A DNA stretch of 5,374 nt from an uncultured Hymenobacter sp. (GTDB lineage Bacteria > Bacteroidota > Bacteroidia > Cytophagales > Hymenobacteraceae). The translations under genes and the position numbers were made by a program. The stretch is from the NCBI GenBank assembly GCA_937871705.1, contig CALMOO010000227.1:1-5374 (forward strand), read 5' to 3'. Positions 5,004 through 5,374 of this stretch are shown one piece after another (the stretch's first letter is position 1; every line of letters begins with the position of its first letter). The notes under the pieces were generated by a model. That model saw only the letters and a list, made by a program, of their open reading frames with translations. It did no database searches and was not told the DNA's origin.

Positions 5004-5374
5004 ATGACCGCGCCGGTCGATGTGCTAGCCGTTGCCCGCCAGGTGCTGCTCGAAGAGGCCGATGCCCTGCGCGATGTAGCCCAAGCCGTAGGCGCTACCC
5101 CCGACTTTGCGCTTTGTGTAGCTAAACTTCTCACTCTCAAGGGCCGGGTAGTGGTGACGGGCGTTGGCAAGAGCGCCCACATTGCCGGCAAGCTCGTGGC
5201 TACGCTCAACGGTACGGGCACGCCAGCCTTGTTTATGCACGCCGCCGACGCCATCCACGGCGACCTGGGCATGATTCAGGCCGAAGACTTTGTCATTGCC
5301 ATCAGCAAGAGCGGCGATACGCCCGAAATAAAAGTGCTCGTACCCTTGCTCCGCCGCAAGGGGGTAGGGCTGGC
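5004..5374 (+). CDS. kdsD: Arabinose-5-phosphate isomerase, KdsD/KpsF/GutQ family (N-terminal part; 3' end beyond right edge)
   Basis: An ATG at 5004 opens a frame of 123 complete codons that runs off the right edge. The family converts D-ribulose 5-phosphate to D-arabinose 5-phosphate in the cytoplasm, the first step towards KDO of lipopolysaccharide. Only the SIS domain is visible: an N-terminal helix (about 5-45), the GRVVVTGVGKSAHIAGK block (47-63), TGTPALF (71-77), HGDLGM (85-90), and the phosphosugar-binding SKSGDTPE (101-108). Lys56 and Glu108 align with the catalytic Lys59 and Glu111 of E. coli KdsD. Small differences from E. coli are Ala58 for Gly in GKSGH and Asp82 for Glu in the GEAAHGD segment. 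A pair of CBS domains would be expected beyond the edge in a full-length (about 320 residue) protein. The start fits the E. coli N-terminus to within a few residues, and no Shine-Dalgarno site is visible. It is divergent from recQ. KdsD, KpsF and GutQ cannot be separated with certainty; KdsD is chosen because an LPS-making Gram-negative needs it. Confidence 0.92.
   Translation, partial: MTAPVDVLAVARQVLLEEADALRDVAQAVGATPDFALCVAKLLTLKGRVVVTGVGKSAHIAGKLVATLNGTGTPALFMHAADAIHGDLGMIQAEDFVIAISKSGDTPEIKVLVPLLRRKGVGL

Noticed and set aside
1..5374. CRISPR array, insertion sequence, integrase, toxin-antitoxin or defence genes
   Set aside because: No regularly spaced repeats, no transposase or nuclease reading frames, and no base-composition break; the genes are mainly housekeeping or accessory envelope functions.

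Overview
The window looks like ordinary chromosome of a GC-rich Bacteroidota bacterium, most likely Hymenobacter or a close relative (Cytophagales). Three things point there. Two gene starts are preceded by the Bacteroidota -7 promoter element TAnnTTTG. Strong Shine-Dalgarno sites are absent. The proteins, especially the ~735-residue RecQ with an extra C-terminal domain, have the form expected in that phylum. The genus is inferred from general sequence character, not from a marker gene.

Layout, left to right: (1) 1-504, minus: N-terminal part of a secreted protein with a clear signal peptide, running off the left edge; it may be the propeptide region of an S8-type secreted peptidase, but this is uncertain. 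(2) 505-760: divergent intergenic region with a good promoter for the next gene. (3) 761-1183, plus: bacilliredoxin of the BrxA/BrxB (YphP/YqiW) family. (4) 1224-1260: long hairpin acting as a bidirectional terminator between convergent genes. (5) 1278-2522, minus: polytopic membrane protein of the GT87/DUF2029 glycosyltransferase family, with an unsettled start. (6) 2521-2550: terminator downstream of recQ whose T-tract touches the longest possible start of the GT87 gene. (7) 2575-4782, minus: complete RecQ DNA helicase. (8) 4783-5003: divergent intergenic region with promoters and a palindrome/direct-repeat cluster. (9) 5004-5374, plus: N-terminal part of a KdsD/KpsF/GutQ arabinose-5-phosphate isomerase, cut by the right edge.

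The genes are mostly separate transcription units with unrelated jobs: protein secretion, thiol redox repair, membrane glycosyl transfer, DNA repair and a KDO/LPS precursor sugar. GT87 and kdsD both suit envelope glycan synthesis but are on opposite strands and not in one operon. I see no mobile element, CRISPR array, RNA gene or defence island, and no convincing new multi-gene system. The most unusual signal is the octamer GGGTAGGG, found seven times across both strands. It fits the E. coli FtsK-orienting consensus GGGNAGGG and is far more frequent than base composition predicts.
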